Positions 13,584 through 20,771 of a stretch of DNA of 25,180 nucleotides are shown in pieces (position 1 is the stretch's first letter; each line of letters opens with the position of its first letter). A model generated the notes under the pieces. It saw nothing but the letters and a program-made list of their open reading frames with translations. It did no database searches and had not been told where the DNA came from. The translations under genes were made by a program, and so were the position numbers. The DNA is from a virus. The stretch covers positions 1 to 25,180 of IMG/VR virus record IMGVR_UViG_3300042887_000262; one strand, written 5' to 3'.

Positions 13584-13861
13584 CAACACACGCTGCGCCG
13601 CAGTACATAGTCACACAAGACGGTATCGTGCTGAATGTTTTTCACCCCCACAAGGGTGAGGGCATCCCAAAGCATTCGCACCCTTACTCGCATCTGACCA
13701 TGTGCCATGCAGGCAGCATCATCGTGCGCAAAGAAGGTCGTGAGTTGGTGATGACTAGAGACACGCAGCCTGTGAACTTGGTTGCTGGTGAATGGCACGA
13801 AATCGAGGCGCTGGAAGACGGCACAGTGTTTGTGAACGTCTTTGCTGAAGGTAAAACTTAA
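13580..13861 (+). CDS. Small cupin-like protein 1
   Basis: A 93-residue protein with a GTG start in a GTGA overlap with the previous stop. It shows a cupin-type metal motif: His32-x-His34 and His38 (KHSHPYSHLT), then CHAGSIIVRKEG and His73 in AGEWHEIEALEDGTVFVNVF. This is the size of one conserved beta-barrel domain. Cupins bind a metal ion or sugar-like ligands and range from enzymes to non-catalytic binding proteins, so no reaction can be assigned. It follows the fiber genes, and a second, different cupin lies at 18444. A function in modifying or binding glycans of the virion or host is only a guess. Confidence 0.8.
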   Translation: MTTHAAPQYIVTQDGIVLNVFHPHKGEGIPKHSHPYSHLTMCHAGSIIVRKEGRELVMTRDTQPVNLVAGEWHEIEALEDGTVFVNVFAEGKT

Positions 13862-13870
13862 GAGATTTCT

Positions 13871-14317
13871 ATGCTGGCCGAACTTGCCGCCGCTAACGCT
13901 GCTTTCGCAGTCATCAAAGGCGCGCTAAACAACGGCAAGGAGTTGTCTGCGCTTGGCTCGCGGGTGTTCGACTACTTCGACAACAAGGCGATCATCCAAG
14001 AGAGGGCCACCAAAAAGGGTGGCGGCAGCGACATGGAAGAATTCATGGCGCTGGAGCAACTGAACGCGCAAGAAGTGGAACTGCGTGAACGGATGGTCTA
14101 CGAAGGCAGACCCGGCATGTGGCAAGACTGGCAGAAATTTCAAGCCGCTGCTGCCCGTAGGCGCAGGGAAGCCAAGGAAGAAGCCGCCAGAGAAGCAAAG
14201 AGGCGGCAAAAGCAGCTTGAGGACATGGTTGAATACATCGCCATTGGATTGGGAGTAATCGTCCTTGCTGGCCTTCTGGTAGGCGGCATCGTTCTTTACA
14301 TGAAGCACCTGCGATGA
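13871..14317 (+). CDS. Tail-anchored membrane protein with charged helix
   Basis: A 148-residue protein. Residues 1-40 (LAELAAANAAFAVIKGALNN) are helical and Ala-rich. Residues about 54-120 are a long charged helix (MEEFMALEQLNAQEVELRER, then RRRREAKEEAAREAKRRQKQ), with a conserved-looking RPGMWQDWQKFQ in the middle. One membrane span lies at about 122-143 (YIAIGLGVIVLAGLLVGGIV), leaving a short tail. I recall homologues in marine phages next to holin and endolysin genes, without function. It could be an antiholin or spanin-like factor. The AAGAGA site upstream is weak. An ATGA overlap links it to the next gene. Confidence 0.8.
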   Translation: MLAELAAANAAFAVIKGALNNGKELSALGSRVFDYFDNKAIIQERATKKGGGSDMEEFMALEQLNAQEVELRERMVYEGRPGMWQDWQKFQAAAARRRREAKEEAAREAKRRQKQLEDMVEYIAIGLGVIVLAGLLVGGIVLYMKHLR

Positions 14318-14922
14318 GTGAAAAGCCTGAGTCCATCATTGACAAAGTTCTTGGGTATGTAGACAGCCCGTTCAAGCTGTTTGCCATCCTTGTGATGGGT
14401 GTGGTGGCCTTTGCCGGGTACTTCCTGTGGCAGAACCAGACTTTCATGTTTGACGCTTACAAGGAATCGAAGAAGCTGCCCGAGATCAACGCTGCAAGGG
14501 CCGATGATGCCAGTTCCATGCTGCTCAAAAAGACGGGCGCAACCGTGGTGGCGGTGTTCAAGGTCAACCCGCTGTTCAACAGCCGGGTGCTATACAAAGC
14601 CTATACCAAGGACGGGCGCGACAAGACGATTGAAGACATTGATGTGGGGCTGTTCAGCCAGAACTCTGCCAACAACGCAGATGTGGTCAAGCTGATGACC
14701 AACGAGATTCCCTGCGGCGACTACCGCTATGCTCAGTCCGAGGTGGGGCTTTGGTACTTGGAAAAGGGCGTGACGTTCACTTGCCGGGTCAGCGTACCGC
14801 CAGACAGCCACCGTTTTGTTGGACAGGTCACAGTCGGATGGGCAGAGCCACCGACAGACATTCAACAGGTAAAATTCATGCTGGAGATCGCCAGCGCAAT
14901 GCTCACTAAAAGGGGAAATTGA
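14314..14922 (+). CDS. Membrane-anchored protein with soluble C-terminal domain
   Basis: A 202-residue protein in an ATGA overlap with the preceding gene. One membrane span lies at about residues 20-39 (FKLFAILVMGVVAFAGYFLW), followed by a helix (MFDAYKESKKLPEIN) and a compact alpha/beta domain of about 130 residues. The later part, YLEKGVTFTCRVSVPP, then RFVGQVTVGW and QQVKFMLEIASAMLTKR, has the strand-helix pattern of GAF-like folds, but no ligand residues can be named. The likely topology is an N-terminal anchor with the domain either periplasmic or cytoplasmic. It sits directly before the holin, so it may regulate or assist lysis. Function not known. Confidence 0.8.
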   Translation: MSEKPESIIDKVLGYVDSPFKLFAILVMGVVAFAGYFLWQNQTFMFDAYKESKKLPEINAARADDASSMLLKKTGATVVAVFKVNPLFNSRVLYKAYTKDGRDKTIEDIDVGLFSQNSANNADVVKLMTNEIPCGDYRYAQSEVGLWYLEKGVTFTCRVSVPPDSHRFVGQVTVGWAEPPTDIQQVKFMLEIASAMLTKRGN

Positions 14923-14923
14923 T

Positions 14924-15415
14924 ATGGATTGGCTTAAACAAATCGCACCTACTATCGCTACCGCAATGGGTGGCCCACTAGCGGGTATGGCTGTGTCGGC
15001 CATCTCCAAAGCCATCGGTGTTGACCCTGACAAGGTGGGAGACATGATCTCCAACAACAAGCTGTCAGCCGAGCAGATCGCACAAGTCAAGATTGCCGAA
15101 ATTGAACTTCAAAAGCAAGCGCAGGAACTGGGCCTGAACTTTGAAAAGCTGGAGGTCGAGGACCGCAAGTCAGCGCGGGAGATGCAAGCAACCACTCGCA
15201 GCTTGATGCCACCCATCTTGGCTGGCGCAGTCACCATCGGCTTTTTCGGCATCATGGTGATGATGTTCTTCAACCAGATCGACAGCAGCAACCCGGCCAT
15301 CTTAATGATGCTGGGCAGCTTGGGTACGGCATGGACTGGCATCATCGCTTACTATTTCGGCTCCAGCGCGGGCTCGCAGGCCAAGACTGACATTCTCTCA
15401 AGGACAGCAAAATGA
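14924..15415 (+). CDS. Holin, 3TM family
   Basis: A 163-residue protein with AAAAGGGGA upstream as ribosome binding site. It fits the 3TM holin family (GTA_holin_3TM type). A hydrophobic N-terminal segment (about 8-33, IATAMGGPLAGMAVSAISKA) is followed by a charged helix (residues about 48-88, IAEIELQKQAQELGLNFEKL, then EDRKSAREMQ) and two membrane spans at about 94-116 and 122-146. The family signature GSLGTAWTGIIAYYFGSSAG is present. Holins form pores in the inner membrane and time the release of endolysin. The ATGA overlap with the endolysin gene and its position agree. Confidence 0.9.
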   Translation: MDWLKQIAPTIATAMGGPLAGMAVSAISKAIGVDPDKVGDMISNNKLSAEQIAQVKIAEIELQKQAQELGLNFEKLEVEDRKSAREMQATTRSLMPPILAGAVTIGFFGIMVMMFFNQIDSSNPAILMMLGSLGTAWTGIIAYYFGSSAGSQAKTDILSRTAK

Positions 15416-15924
15416 AAGACAACTTTGACGCAGCCTTAAAGGCCATCCTTCACCACGAAGGCGGGTTTGTAAATCATCCATCTGACCCCGGCGGTATGAC
15501 CAACCTTGGCGTAACCAAGAAGGTTTGGGAAGAGTGGGTTGGTCACGATGTGGATGAGAAGGCTATGCGTGCCCTGACTCCTGAGATCGTTGGCCCCATG
15601 TACAAGGCCAAATACTGGGACAAGATCAAGGGTGACGACCTGCCAGAAGGCGTGGACTACTGCGTGTTTGACGCTGCTGTGAACAGCGGTCCGGGCCGTG
15701 CTGCCAAGTGGTTGCAGTCCTGTGTTGGAGTTGAGCCTGATGGTGGTATCGGCCCAAAAACGCTGGCGGCTGTAGCCAAGTTTGATTCCTCCGATCTGGT
15801 TGAGGACTACGCTAAACGACGCCTGTCCTTCTTGATGGATTTGCCGCATTGGGGTACATTTGGCAAAGGCTGGGGCCGTCGCGTGGCGGAGGTACAAACC
15901 GTAGCCTCATCCATGACTGCGTGA
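15412..15924 (+). CDS. Endolysin, glycosyl hydrolase family 108 muramidase
   Basis: A 170-residue protein of normal family size. The N-terminal GH108 domain shows ILHHEGGFVNHPSDPGGMTN with the catalytic Glu16 of the EGG motif, then LGVTKKVWEEW. The C-terminal half is the PG_binding_3-type domain (YCVFDAAVNSGPGRAAKWLQ, then DGGIGPKTLAAV). The enzyme cleaves the glycan strands of peptidoglycan once the holin opens the inner membrane. No signal peptide is seen, which fits holin-dependent export. AAGGA lies seven bases upstream of the ATG, and the gene overlaps the holin by four bases. Confidence 0.94.
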   Translation: MKDNFDAALKAILHHEGGFVNHPSDPGGMTNLGVTKKVWEEWVGHDVDEKAMRALTPEIVGPMYKAKYWDKIKGDDLPEGVDYCVFDAAVNSGPGRAAKWLQSCVGVEPDGGIGPKTLAAVAKFDSSDLVEDYAKRRLSFLMDLPHWGTFGKGWGRRVAEVQTVASSMTA

Positions 15925-15931
15925 GAAACCC

Positions 15932-18085
15932 ATGCCACTACAAAAACTTGCCCTCAAAGCTGGTGTAAACCGGGAAAATACATCCTATGCCAATGAGGGC
16001 GGGTGGTATGAGGCGGAGAAGATTCGCTTTCGTTCTGGACAGCCTGAGAAGCTCGGTGGGTGGGTAAGAGACACTGGTGCTGTTTCACCCAACGTATCCA
16101 CGGTTGCTAACTATGGGGTGGCATACGCAACCACAATGCCGACTCCTCCGTCCGGCACGCTTTGGGGGTATTGCCGGTCAATGTGGAATTGGGTCACGCT
16201 GGCTGGACAGAACTTGCTGTCTTTTGGGACCAACCTGAAGTTCTACATTCAAAACGGTGTCAACGGTGCGTACTATGACGTTACGCCTATCCGCAAAACT
16301 AGCACGGCGGTGGCCAACGCCTTTACCACCATCAACCTTTCTAGTGTAGTGACGGTGAATGATCCCGCGCACGGCGCTCAAGCAGGGGACTTCGTTACGA
16401 TTACGGCGACTTCTGGCACGGTCAATGGCATCCTTGCGGCAACGATGGGTACTACAGCTGCGCCTGTGATGTACCAGATCATGTCCACAAACTTGACCAC
16501 TAACTCGTACGAGATTACGGTTGCGACTGCGGCCACGTCTTCGGGTACATCGGCTGTGACTGCAACGTTTACCTACGAAATCACTACTGGTAACGACATC
16601 TATTCCGTAGCTACGGGCTGGGGTGCTGGTGGCTGGGGCGGTGTGACAACTGGGTACCCAAGCACAGGCTGGGGGTTGGCAGCGGCGGCTGGCGGTGTTG
16701 GAGTAGGACTGCGCTTTTGGAGTGAGTCAAACTTTGGTGAGAACTTGATTTTTAACCCCAACGGCGGTGGTATCTACTTGTGGGCGGTCAACGTGGCACC
16801 CACCATATACGACCGTGCTCAACTGCTTGTGGCCAGCGGCTCGGTCACGGTAAAGAATGGCGCGGGGTCAGGCTCTACAACGGTGTCGATTGATGCAACT
16901 TGTCCGTCCGCGGCCAACTACATTATGGTGTCCGATGCCTCACGGTTCATCATTGCATTTGGTGCCAACGACCCCACGGGTGTATACGCTACAACCGTGC
17001 TGGACCCTATGCAGATTCGTTGGTCCGATCAGGAAAGTTTTGCTACTTGGACGCCCGCGATTACCAACCAAGCGGGTGACTACCGACTGAGCCATGGCTC
17101 AGCTATCTATACAGCCATCCAGTCTCGCCAAGAAATTGTGGTGTTCACCGACAGCGCTGTGTATTCGATGCAGTACCTCGGCGCTCCGTACGTCTGGGGC
17201 TTCCAATTGCTGGAAGACAACATTTCAATCATCGGCCCCAATGCGGTGACAGTCGCGTCCAACGTGGTCTATTGGATGGGTATGGACAAGTTTTATGTCT
17301 ACACCGGTCGCGTTCAGTCTATGCCTTGCACGTTGCGGGAGTATGTTTTTAGCGATATTGAGCTTGGCCAAGGATTCCAAGTCAACTCCGGCACCAACGA
17401 GGGCTACAGCGAAGTCTGGTGGACATACTGTTCCAGCGGTTCTACTGTCCTTAACCGATACGTGATCTTCGATTACTTGGACAACGTCTGGTACTACGGC
17501 ACATGGAACAACTACGAGGGTGTCCCTCAAGGCCGTACTGCGTGGCTAGACAGTTCTTTACGTAGCTTCCCTATGGCATCGACCTATGGTGCGCCTACGA
17601 CTACAACCTCACGTACCCAAGGCAGTACCACGCTGGTCTACCACGAGAACGGTACGAACGACGGGGCCAACGCTACTACGACACCGATCGTCTCCTACAT
17701 ACAGTCCTCGGACTTTGACATCGGGGATGGCCATAACTATGGCTTTGTCTGGCGTTTGATTCCTGACCTGACTTTTGATGGGTCAAACACCAGCGGGTTG
17801 ACTAGCCCATACCCCAGCGCAAACTTCACTGTGCGTCCACGCACGTTCCCCGGTGCCAACTACGGTAACTCAAACAACCCCGCTGTAACCAGCGCTCAGA
17901 ACTACGCTGGCCAACGAACCTATGCTGTGCAGCAGTTCACCGAGCAGGTCTATGTACGCATCCGTGGGCGTCAGATGGCGTTTAAGGTTAGCTCCGGGGT
18001 GCTCAACTCTGCCACCGAGGGGCTTGGTGTGCAGTGGCAGTTGGGCGTTCCCCGTATTGATGTTCGACCAGACGGGCGGAGGTAA
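15932..18085 (+). CDS. Putative tail nozzle protein (P22 gp10/T7 gp12-like class)
   Basis: A 717-residue protein. The N-terminus (LKAGVNRENTSYANEGGWYE, then AEKIRFRSGQPEKLGGW) is the signature of nozzle or stabilisation-type proteins of short-tailed phages. The body is beta-rich and probably a beta-propeller. A FCCH-like beta module is inserted at about residues 135-215 (VVTVNDPAHGAQAGDFVTIT). A GWG-rich stretch follows at about 229-249 (GWGAGGWGGVTTGYPSTGWG). Later blocks are IRWSDQESFATWTP, RQEIVVFTDSAVYSMQYLG, YRF-like strands and the C-terminal FTEQVYVRIRGRQMAFKVSS with RIDVRPDGRR. The protein would close the tail below the adaptors at 4569 and 6126. Upstream SD is weak (GAGAAACCC). Confidence 0.84.
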   Translation: MPLQKLALKAGVNRENTSYANEGGWYEAEKIRFRSGQPEKLGGWVRDTGAVSPNVSTVANYGVAYATTMPTPPSGTLWGYCRSMWNWVTLAGQNLLSFGTNLKFYIQNGVNGAYYDVTPIRKTSTAVANAFTTINLSSVVTVNDPAHGAQAGDFVTITATSGTVNGILAATMGTTAAPVMYQIMSTNLTTNSYEITVATAATSSGTSAVTATFTYEITTGNDIYSVATGWGAGGWGGVTTGYPSTGWGLAAAAGGVGVGLRFWSESNFGENLIFNPNGGGIYLWAVNVAPTIYDRAQLLVASGSVTVKNGAGSGSTTVSIDATCPSAANYIMVSDASRFIIAFGANDPTGVYATTVLDPMQIRWSDQESFATWTPAITNQAGDYRLSHGSAIYTAIQSRQEIVVFTDSAVYSMQYLGAPYVWGFQLLEDNISIIGPNAVTVASNVVYWMGMDKFYVYTGRVQSMPCTLREYVFSDIELGQGFQVNSGTNEGYSEVWWTYCSSGSTVLNRYVIFDYLDNVWYYGTWNNYEGVPQGRTAWLDSSLRSFPMASTYGAPTTTTSRTQGSTTLVYHENGTNDGANATTTPIVSYIQSSDFDIGDGHNYGFVWRLIPDLTFDGSNTSGLTSPYPSANFTVRPRTFPGANYGNSNNPAVTSAQNYAGQRTYAVQQFTEQVYVRIRGRQMAFKVSSGVLNSATEGLGVQWQLGVPRIDVRPDGRR

Positions 18086-18087
18086 GT

Positions 18088-18411
18088 ATGGCTGCAAAAG
18101 GTGTAACAGCTCCACGACTCCCCGCTGCCCCAAATGCGTACAACGCGCAGTTCATAGACTCGACGCTAAACATTCTCCGCCAGTATTTCAACCTATTGGA
18201 CAGCCCCGGCCCCGTCGTTGTAGCTACTCAGCGAAGAAGCTCAACAGATGTCATAGCGGCGATCAGTTGTGCTCAACTTAGTCAGACGACCGGAGCACCG
18301 GTAATCAGTATGCCGACAGACGCAGATTTTGCCAATTTACGTTCTGGTGATATCTATATGGACACGTCTGGCGGGGCGGCAACAAGCTACCCGCTGAGGA
18401 TCAAGGCGTGA
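18088..18411 (+). CDS. Small conserved phage protein following the nozzle gene
   Basis: A 107-residue protein with GGAGGT overlapping the upstream stop as a strong Shine-Dalgarno sequence. The N-terminus GVTAPRLPAAPNAYNAQFID, then LNILRQYFNLLDSPG, is a helix-rich patch that I recall in many environmental phages at this position beside the nozzle. The C-terminal half (VISMPTDADFANLRSGDIYM, DTSGG) is beta-rich. No catalytic or membrane motif. It could be a partner of the nozzle or of the fiber ring; unproven. A 32-base spacer without a hairpin separates it from the next gene. Confidence 0.8.
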   Translation: MAAKGVTAPRLPAAPNAYNAQFIDSTLNILRQYFNLLDSPGPVVVATQRRSSTDVIAAISCAQLSQTTGAPVISMPTDADFANLRSGDIYMDTSGGAATSYPLRIKA

Positions 18412-18443
18412 TACGATTCGTCAACTTTTAGGCTGAGGCACGC

Positions 18444-18794
18444 ATGGACATAACCGCCGTCAGGAATGACCCCGCTTACAGACAAATTGATCTGGAATAT
18501 GTCGAGTTTGCTGAGGCTGACGACATCTGGGTCCGCGCTTACTCTATTCCGAAGGCTAAGACAGTTTTATCCCAGCACGTCCACACCCATGACCACATCA
18601 CGCTGGTTTCACGTGGAACAGTCGAGGCTTGGCAAGATGGCGAGTGGTTTGGGGAATTCAATGCCCCCGCAATAATCAAAATTTCCGCGGGTAAGAAACA
18701 CGCTTTCCGTGCGTTGACAGACGATGTAGCCTTGTGCTGCCTACACAACCTTCGCGGCACAGGGCTAGAGTCGCCAGAAATTAAGGAGTTTTAA
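18444..18794 (+). CDS. Small cupin-like protein 2
   Basis: A 116-residue protein with GAGG about 8 bases before the ATG. The cupin-type metal motif is clear: His45, His47, His49 and His51 in QHVHTHDHITLVSRGTVEA, then AGKKHAFRALTDDVALCC with His86, and His101 near the end (LHNLRG). The barrel strands read KAKTVLSQH, TVEAWQDGEW and APAIIKISAG. It is distinct from the cupin at 13580 in length and motif spacing. Ligand and reaction cannot be assigned. Its place between the nozzle-side gene and the ejection-type genes suggests it is a late gene. Confidence 0.83.
   Translation: MDITAVRNDPAYRQIDLEYVEFAEADDIWVRAYSIPKAKTVLSQHVHTHDHITLVSRGTVEAWQDGEWFGEFNAPAIIKISAGKKHAFRALTDDVALCCLHNLRGTGLESPEIKEF
18783..18788 (+). 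promoter_or_regulatory. Strong Shine-Dalgarno sequence
   Basis: AAGGAG lies inside the last codons of the cupin gene, 7 bases before ATG 18796. It supports that start and strong translation of the Ala-rich gene. Confidence 0.8.
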
Positions 18795-18795
18795 T

Positions 18796-20364
18796 ATGCC
18801 ATTTTTATTTGTTGCCGAAGTTGTTGCCGCTGAAGTTGCCGCCGCAGCAGCAGCCGAAGCCGCAGCAGTTGCAGCCGCCGAAATTGCCGCCACTGAAGCC
18901 GCTACCGTTGCCGCCGCCGAAGCCGCCGCTACTCAAGCTGCCCAAGCTACCACTGCTGAGTCTCTTAATCTCGCTGCACAACAAGCAGCGGCGCAAGGCG
19001 CTAATACCCAAGCCGGTATTATGGGAGCGCAGGCCGCTGGAGCTGGGCCTACTACAACGGGCATTATGGCTCAAGCCGCACCCGCTGCTGAAGCTGCTGT
19101 GGCGGTGGGTGGACCCGGCGCTGGTTCGGCTGGGACTCAGGCGGCGATGGAAGCAAGTATGCAAAGCGCTGGTGCTACGCCGGGCGGCATCGCTACAGTT
19201 CCTCAAGCCGCTGGTAGTTCAGCAGCGACCACTGCTGGCGCTTCGCCTCCCGGAACATATCAGATGCTGAGTGGGGAGACACTAAATTTTGGTAGTTCTG
19301 CCCCATCAGGTATTGTTGATGCTACTCAATCACTTCAATTGCCTCCCGGCGTTACACCCAGTGGAGCGGAGACTGCGGCTGGCTATACAACTGCGGGGCC
19401 ACCTCCTTCTGCGTTGTCAAAAGGCTGGACTGCATTCTCTGAATTCGCCAAAGCCAACCCATATACCACTGCTATGGGTACATATGTGGTAGGAAATAAG
19501 CTTGGGTTATTTGACCCTAACCAGCAAAATTTCAACAGCGACCCCTACAACGGCCCACTGAACAAGTACCGACTGTCTTCTGACTTTCAAGGACGGCAAG
19601 CCAATCCTGAAGACTACCAGTACACGCCTCGACGTTACGCTAACGGCGGTATTGCTGATGTTATGCAGGCCCCGACAAATCTAAACTTTGTGCAAGCCCA
19701 ACAGGGTATGCAAAGTCCCGCTATGCCGGGCGGCATTGCCTCGTACAAGGCTGGCGGTAGCACTTCGGCTGTGGAATATTACACAGACATGTTGGGCGGT
19801 GAACGTGAACGGCAGATCGCAGCAATGAGGACTCCCGCTGCTGGAAGCCGCGATGTGGGTATCTACCGAGACGCTGACCCAGACACTAGGTATCTGGACC
19901 CCATGTCCGCTGCACAGGTCCGTATGTCCAAGGTCAACAAGCGCGCCAATGTACAGACTCCCGGTATGAAGCGTCCTACGCCTATGGGTCAATTAAATCT
20001 TAAGCCACCCGGAACTAAGGAGGGTAGTAGTTCCCCTGATGTCGAGAGTGCAGCGCAAGGCGGCATCATGCAGGCAAGTGGCCATTTGGGTGGTTATGCT
20101 GCTGGCGGACAGCCACGGCTGCTCAAGGGTCCCGGCGATGGCATGAGCGACAACATTCCTGCCACAATTGCGAACAAGCAACCTGCCCGTTTGGCTGATG
20201 GTGAGTTTGTTGTTCCTGCTGACGTTGTGTCTCACCTTGGTAACGGCTCTACAAACGCTGGGTCTAAGAAGCTGCACGGCATGATGACCAACGTGCGTAA
20301 GGCGCGTACTGGCAACCCCAAACAAGGTAAGCAGATAAACCCCAACCGATTCATGCCCAAGTAA
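18796..20364 (+). CDS. Ala-rich candidate virion/ejection protein
   Basis: A 522-residue protein. After a short hydrophobic start (MPFLFVAEVVAAEV), residues up to about 75 are almost entirely Ala, Glu, Val and Thr, as in a long helix. The middle is Gly/Ala/Pro-rich and probably disordered, with YANGGI, MPGGIASYKAGG and YAAGGQ motifs. The C-terminal 100 residues form a conserved-looking domain (GPGDGMSDNIPATIANKQPA, then RLADGEFVVPADVVSHLGNG and KQGKQINPNRFMPK) that I recall as frequent in environmental phages. It starts the gene block leading to the large terminal genes, so an internal virion role is likely but not shown. The stop overlaps the GNAT gene by one base. Confidence 0.82.
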   Translation: MPFLFVAEVVAAEVAAAAAAEAAAVAAAEIAATEAATVAAAEAAATQAAQATTAESLNLAAQQAAAQGANTQAGIMGAQAAGAGPTTTGIMAQAAPAAEAAVAVGGPGAGSAGTQAAMEASMQSAGATPGGIATVPQAAGSSAATTAGASPPGTYQMLSGETLNFGSSAPSGIVDATQSLQLPPGVTPSGAETAAGYTTAGPPPSALSKGWTAFSEFAKANPYTTAMGTYVVGNKLGLFDPNQQNFNSDPYNGPLNKYRLSSDFQGRQANPEDYQYTPRRYANGGIADVMQAPTNLNFVQAQQGMQSPAMPGGIASYKAGGSTSAVEYYTDMLGGERERQIAAMRTPAAGSRDVGIYRDADPDTRYLDPMSAAQVRMSKVNKRANVQTPGMKRPTPMGQLNLKPPGTKEGSSSPDVESAAQGGIMQASGHLGGYAAGGQPRLLKGPGDGMSDNIPATIANKQPARLADGEFVVPADVVSHLGNGSTNAGSKKLHGMMTNVRKARTGNPKQGKQINPNRFMPK

Positions 20365-20771
20365 TGCCACTCCACTACGTACACCCAAACCACTTGCCTG
20401 CTGTATGGGATAAGGCCGCTCCGCTTTTGCAAAAGAGCATTGATATCGAGCCTGACTTCATTACGATCGAACAGGTGGAGTACGCCATCCGCACAGGTAA
20501 GATGTCTTTGCTGGTATGGAACGAGCCCGATGAAGGTATTACTGGCGCAGCGGCGGTTGAGTTTATTGACTATCCACGCTATCGTGTGGGGCACGGGACT
20601 CTTCTGGGTGGCAAGAATGTAGTAAAGCCGCATGTGCTCAAAGAGCTGTTGGCTTGGATGAAATCTAATGGAGCCACAGTAGCCCAATGCTGGTGCCGCG
20701 ATGAGCTGGTTCCGATGTACAAAAAGATGGGCATGGAAGAAACCCATCACGTAATGAGGATGAAGCTATGA
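20364..20771 (+). CDS. GNAT-like protein, possible T7 gp13 counterpart
   Basis: A 135-residue protein in a TAATG overlap with the previous gene. The order of elements suits the GNAT acetyltransferase fold: an N-terminal helix (LPAVWDKAAPLLQKSIDI), a beta strand pair (KMSLLVWNE ... GITGAAAVEFID), a central GHGTLLGGKN turn, a helix (KPHVLKELLAWMKSNGA), and the end CRDELVPMYKKMGMEETHHV, typical of GNAT C-termini. The acetyl-CoA loop is not a clear Q/R-x2-G-x-G/A, so activity is uncertain. T7 gp13 (internal virion protein A, 138 residues) is a GNAT-like protein beside ejection genes; size and position agree. ATGA overlap with the next gene. Confidence 0.8.
   Translation: MPLHYVHPNHLPAVWDKAAPLLQKSIDIEPDFITIEQVEYAIRTGKMSLLVWNEPDEGITGAAAVEFIDYPRYRVGHGTLLGGKNVVKPHVLKELLAWMKSNGATVAQCWCRDELVPMYKKMGMEETHHVMRMKL

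Noticed and set aside
18412-18443. Possible terminator or promoter in one of the longer gaps
   Set aside because: No inverted repeat with a T-run and no convincing -35/-10 pair; only a GAGG ribosome binding site at its end.
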